A DNA stretch of 9,358 nt. Origin: Flavobacteriaceae bacterium (GTDB lineage Bacteria > Bacteroidota > Bacteroidia > Flavobacteriales > Weeksellaceae). The notes beneath the pieces are model-generated. The model did not search any database and had not been told where the DNA came from. It worked only from the letters and a program-made list of their open reading frames with translations. The position numbers and the translations under genes were made by a program. Each line of letters begins with the position of its first letter. The stretch's first letter is position 1. The stretch spans positions 1-9,358 of the forward strand of contig JAISSC010000048.1 of the NCBI GenBank assembly GCA_031273305.1, given 5' to 3'. Shown here in pieces: positions 7,269 through 9,358 of the stretch.

Positions 7269-7601
7269 TTACTTTTCGTTCGCACCTGCACCTGGACTAA
7301 CCGGTGTCTGTTGTTCCGTACCGACCGGTTGGGTTGTTTCCTGTCCCGGTGAAGTATAACTGGTTGGTTCTGCTATCAACACAGATGCGAAAATTGATAA
7401 AACCACAATGACTCCGCCAAGAGTCCAAGTTGCTTTATCCATAAAATCATTTGTCTTCTGGACGCCAAACATCTGGGTTCCGCTTCCTCCGAAGGTAGAA
7501 CTTAGTCCTCCTCCTTTCGGATTCTGTGACAAAACAACCAATATTAATAAGATGCATGCTATCATTACAAACACCATTACTATTGTGAAAACTGCTGTCA
7601 T
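7269..7601 (-). CDS. secG: Preprotein translocase subunit SecG
   Basis: SecG is the small non-essential subunit of the SecYEG inner-membrane channel and helps SecA-driven protein export. The 110-residue product has two membrane helices, at about residues 3-24 (AVFTIVMVFVMIACILLILVV) and 57-77 (TWTLGGVIVVLSIFASVLIAE). The family loop between them is present: LSQNPKGGGLSSTFGG, then QMFGVQKTNDFMDKATW. The tail, rich in Pro, Gly, Thr and Gln, is typical of Bacteroidota forms. Only one base separates its ATG from the stop of the upstream TPR-like gene, indicating co-transcription and translational coupling. Confidence 0.95.
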   Translation of the reverse strand: MTAVFTIVMVFVMIACILLILVVLSQNPKGGGLSSTFGGSGTQMFGVQKTNDFMDKATWTLGGVIVVLSIFASVLIAEPTSYTSPGQETTQPVGTEQQTPVSPGAGANEK

Positions 7602-7602
7602 A

Positions 7603-8799
7603 TTATTTTGAGTTTTTTATCTTTTTAATCTTTTTAATTTCTGATGCAAAATAACTACTTTTTTCTGGATATTTCAAACTTAATATTTTGAAAGCTGTTA
7701 TTGCTGTCTCATATTTACCTTGTTCTACATATAATCGGGCTAAGGTAATGGTCATCAAATTGGCTATATCCTTTATTTCATCTTTTTTAAATTCAATCTC
7801 TTGTCTTAATTTTGCTTCCTTCTTAGGCGTTGTAATCTTAGGATTATTTTCTATAAACTTAGCAATTACATCCCTTTGTTTTTCTTCCGTAGAAACCTTA
7901 TAATTAACCGAAATTTTTTGATTTGACAAGGAAACCCACTGATTAAAAGGCAACTTTTCTATCGGAGCTATATTATTCTTGTCGTCATCTCCTTCTTTCG
8001 ACTGTATTACTTGTACTTCTCCTGAGCTTATTCCATCTTCTTCCGGAATTAATTCTGCTTTCTCTTCTTTTCCGAGTAAAGGTAATGCTTTTTTATTTTC
8101 TTTAGGCTCTGTTTCCAAAAAAATATTCGTTTTTTCAGGATTCTCAGATGTAACTTCCTCTTTTTCAGGTATGTTATTTGTATTTATAGATGCCTCCGGA
8201 TGGTTTTCTTCAACAATGGTCTCATTTGAAAATAAATGAGCGATTCCCAGCTTATCTATATAGGAATCCGGACTTTGCTCTTCTTCCGGCTCTTCATCTT
8301 CAACTACCGCAGGTTGTTCTTCCGTTCTATCCTGAATGTCCGTATTTTCAACTGTATTTTGTATTTCGGGAGAAACTTCCGCAGTAATTTCTACTTCATC
8401 ATCTTTTAAATTCACACTAAATTCAGGTTCGTCATTTCGGAACTCCCCTAAATTATCATCCTTCTCCTCACATACTGTATTTTCTTCTTCAATAACTTCT
8501 TCTTTTACTTCTTCTTTAACACTATCTTCCCATACTTCATGTGGAATTTCTGATCCTTCGGGTCTTTCCGTCTGATCTAAGATATTTTTTATTATTTCGC
8601 CGTGTGTTGAATAAACAGCAAGCCTTTCTATATCATCTTCCAACTTCTCTAATGTAAAACGCTGTTTCCACCGTAATTTAAGAACCTGTAACGATTGCGC
8701 AAAGGGATATTTACTTAGTGCTTCTTTAATACAATCTTTATCTGAAAAGTTTAAATTTTCGGGATATTTTATTACTTGTATGATTCTGTTAGTATTCAT
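7603..8799 (-). CDS. Uncharacterised TPR-like protein with a long acidic linker
   Basis: The 398-residue product has three visible parts. Residues 1-80 form a mixed helical N-terminal region (MNTNRIIQVIKYPENL, then DKDCIKEALSKYPFAQSLQV). Residues ~85-280 are a low-complexity linker very rich in Glu, Asp, Pro and Asn, likely disordered. Near residue 287 a short PFNQWVSLSN motif opens a charged helical region. This ends at residues 348-380 in a TPR-like helix pair (TLARLYVEQGKYETAITAFKILSLKYPE) and a lysine-rich tail. There is no signal peptide or membrane helix, so I infer a cytoplasmic location. The gene starts 2 bases after lptE and ends 1 base before secG. Genes of this kind, often labelled only as TPR proteins, occupy this slot in other Flavobacteriia; I know of no experimental function. 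A scaffold role at the inner face of the envelope is speculation. Confidence 0.8.
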   Translation of the reverse strand: MNTNRIIQVIKYPENLNFSDKDCIKEALSKYPFAQSLQVLKLRWKQRFTLEKLEDDIERLAVYSTHGEIIKNILDQTERPEGSEIPHEVWEDSVKEEVKEEVIEEENTVCEEKDDNLGEFRNDEPEFSVNLKDDEVEITAEVSPEIQNTVENTDIQDRTEEQPAVVEDEEPEEEQSPDSYIDKLGIAHLFSNETIVEENHPEASINTNNIPEKEEVTSENPEKTNIFLETEPKENKKALPLLGKEEKAELIPEEDGISSGEVQVIQSKEGDDDKNNIAPIEKLPFNQWVSLSNQKISVNYKVSTEEKQRDVIAKFIENNPKITTPKKEAKLRQEIEFKKDEIKDIANLMTITLARLYVEQGKYETAITAFKILSLKYPEKSSYFASEIKKIKKIKNSK

Positions 8800-8801
8800 T
8801 T

Positions 8802-9311
8802 TTACCAGTCGGCTACTATTGCTATAAAAATTTGGTCTATAATCCTTTGATTTATTTTTTGTGCCAGGTCATCTTGAACATCAATTAATAATTCCGTGCT
8901 TGAATAGTCCTCATAGTCGGAAAAAGTTCTTTCAAAACTTTTTTCGGGTTGTATTTTATTCTCATACCTCACTGCTACTGTTATAGTCAGCCTATTCTGC
9001 GTAGCTTCATCGGAACCGCTTTGAATATTTACGGGACTTGTGTTAAAATTCGTTATTTCTCCATCCAGAACAATATCCGGTTCGATATTGGTCTCTTTCA
9101 GTTTTGTTCTTTGGTTAAACCTGTTTTGTAAGGCAGTGGTGAAATCAACGCTCAAATTAGGACTTTGATAGGCTGAGTAATTGGGAAAAGATTTTATCTC
9201 AATTGTCTTTATGCTGGGGTCTAAAGATGACCCTGTAAATGAATAACATCCTGATAAGGTTAATGTTACCACTCCAAAAGCTATACACAAAATCTTATTC
9301 TTCAATGTCAT
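8802..9311 (-). CDS. lptE: LPS assembly lipoprotein LptE
   Basis: LptE plugs and helps assemble the LptD barrel that inserts LPS into the outer leaflet of the outer membrane. The 169-residue product starts with a lipoprotein signal peptide and the lipobox LSGC (residues 19-22), followed by YSFTGSSLDPSIKTIEIKSFPN. This opening is typical of Bacteroidota LptE: a lipidated Cys, the YSFTG motif, then a strand carrying 'IKTIxIxxFPN'. The rest has LptE-like alternating strands and helices (DIVLDGEITNFNTSPV, RLTITVAVRYEN) ending in a C-terminal helix. The start ATG lies inside the 3' end of the upstream regulator gene, with a 17-base overlap in another frame, and an AGGA stretch lies about 11 bases before it. 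Translation is therefore probably coupled. The stop is 2 bases before the next gene. Confidence 0.9.
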   Translation of the reverse strand: MTLKNKILCIAFGVVTLTLSGCYSFTGSSLDPSIKTIEIKSFPNYSAYQSPNLSVDFTTALQNRFNQRTKLKETNIEPDIVLDGEITNFNTSPVNIQSGSDEATQNRLTITVAVRYENKIQPEKSFERTFSDYEDYSSTELLIDVQDDLAQKINQRIIDQIFIAIVADW

Positions 9312-9358
9312 ATTGTTTTATTTTCCTATATAAAGTCCTTTCTGAAATACCTAATTCC
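9295..9358 (-). CDS. 3' end of a sigma-54-type regulator (Fis-type helix-turn-helix), partial
   Basis: Reading leftward from the window edge, the frame encodes ELGISERTLYRKIKQYDI, then EE, and stops at TAA (9297-9295). This is the closing helix-turn-helix of the Fis family: the 'LGISxRTLYRKIKxY' recognition helix ends the NtrC-type activators of sigma-54 RNA polymerase. In Flavobacteriia such an activator normally sits directly before lptE, which fits. Only 20 residues are inside the window, so the AAA+ domain and any receiver domain are not visible and the exact regulator cannot be named. The reading frame runs 17 bases past the lptE start codon. Confidence 0.8.
   Translation of the reverse strand, partial: ELGISERTLYRKIKQYDIEE

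Noticed and set aside
7979..8575. Long open frames on the plus strand opposite the TPR-like gene, rich in Ser and Phe
   Set aside because: They are the complement of the GAA/GAT-rich acidic linker, have no recognisable domain, and overlap fully with a well-supported gene.
7603..8799. The acidic-linker protein as a TonB-like or Ribonuclease E-like scaffold
   Set aside because: It has no membrane anchor, no TonB C-terminal fold and no S1 or catalytic motifs; the similarity is only in low-complexity composition.

Overview
The window looks like an ordinary chromosomal stretch of a low-GC Bacteroidota bacterium, most likely class Flavobacteriia. The evidence is a PorZ-type protein of the type IX secretion system next to recO, a long (301-residue) NusB, a DUF1573 lipoprotein, AT-rich gaps without clear Shine-Dalgarno sites, and one good Bacteroidota-type promoter box (TAnnTTTG). 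A Weeksellaceae-like member is plausible, but the genus cannot be fixed from sequence alone.

Layout. At the left edge is a possible tail of a rightward gene, followed by a strong rho-independent terminator (55-86). A leftward gene for an NdpA/YejK-like nucleoid-associated protein (121-1176) follows. A short divergent intergenic region separates it from the rightward pair porZ-recO (1278-4229), which are 3 bases apart. recO converges on mnmA (5424-4240, leftward) with only 10 bases between the stop codons. The rest of the window is one leftward run. In transcription order it is the 3' end of a Fis-type helix-turn-helix protein (probably a sigma-54-dependent regulator), lptE, an acidic TPR-like protein, secG, a 67-base AT-rich gap, nusB, a DUF1573 lipoprotein, yajC, a hairpin terminator, then mnmA. 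The first four genes overlap or lie 1-2 bases apart, so they are almost certainly co-transcribed and translationally coupled. nusB, DUF1573 and yajC form a second tight block.

Functional themes. Much of the region serves the cell envelope: PorZ (surface attachment of type IX cargo), LptE (LPS export), SecG and YajC (Sec translocon), and two lipoproteins. The remainder is core information processing: RecO (recombinational repair), MnmA (tRNA 2-thiouridine) and NusB (antitermination/rRNA). I found no mobile element, CRISPR array, tRNA, rRNA or phage gene, and no convincing novel system. The observations most worth checking are the overlap of lptE with the regulator gene, the hairpin between yajC and mnmA, the secG/nusB junction, and the uncharacterised acidic-linker protein between LptE and SecG.
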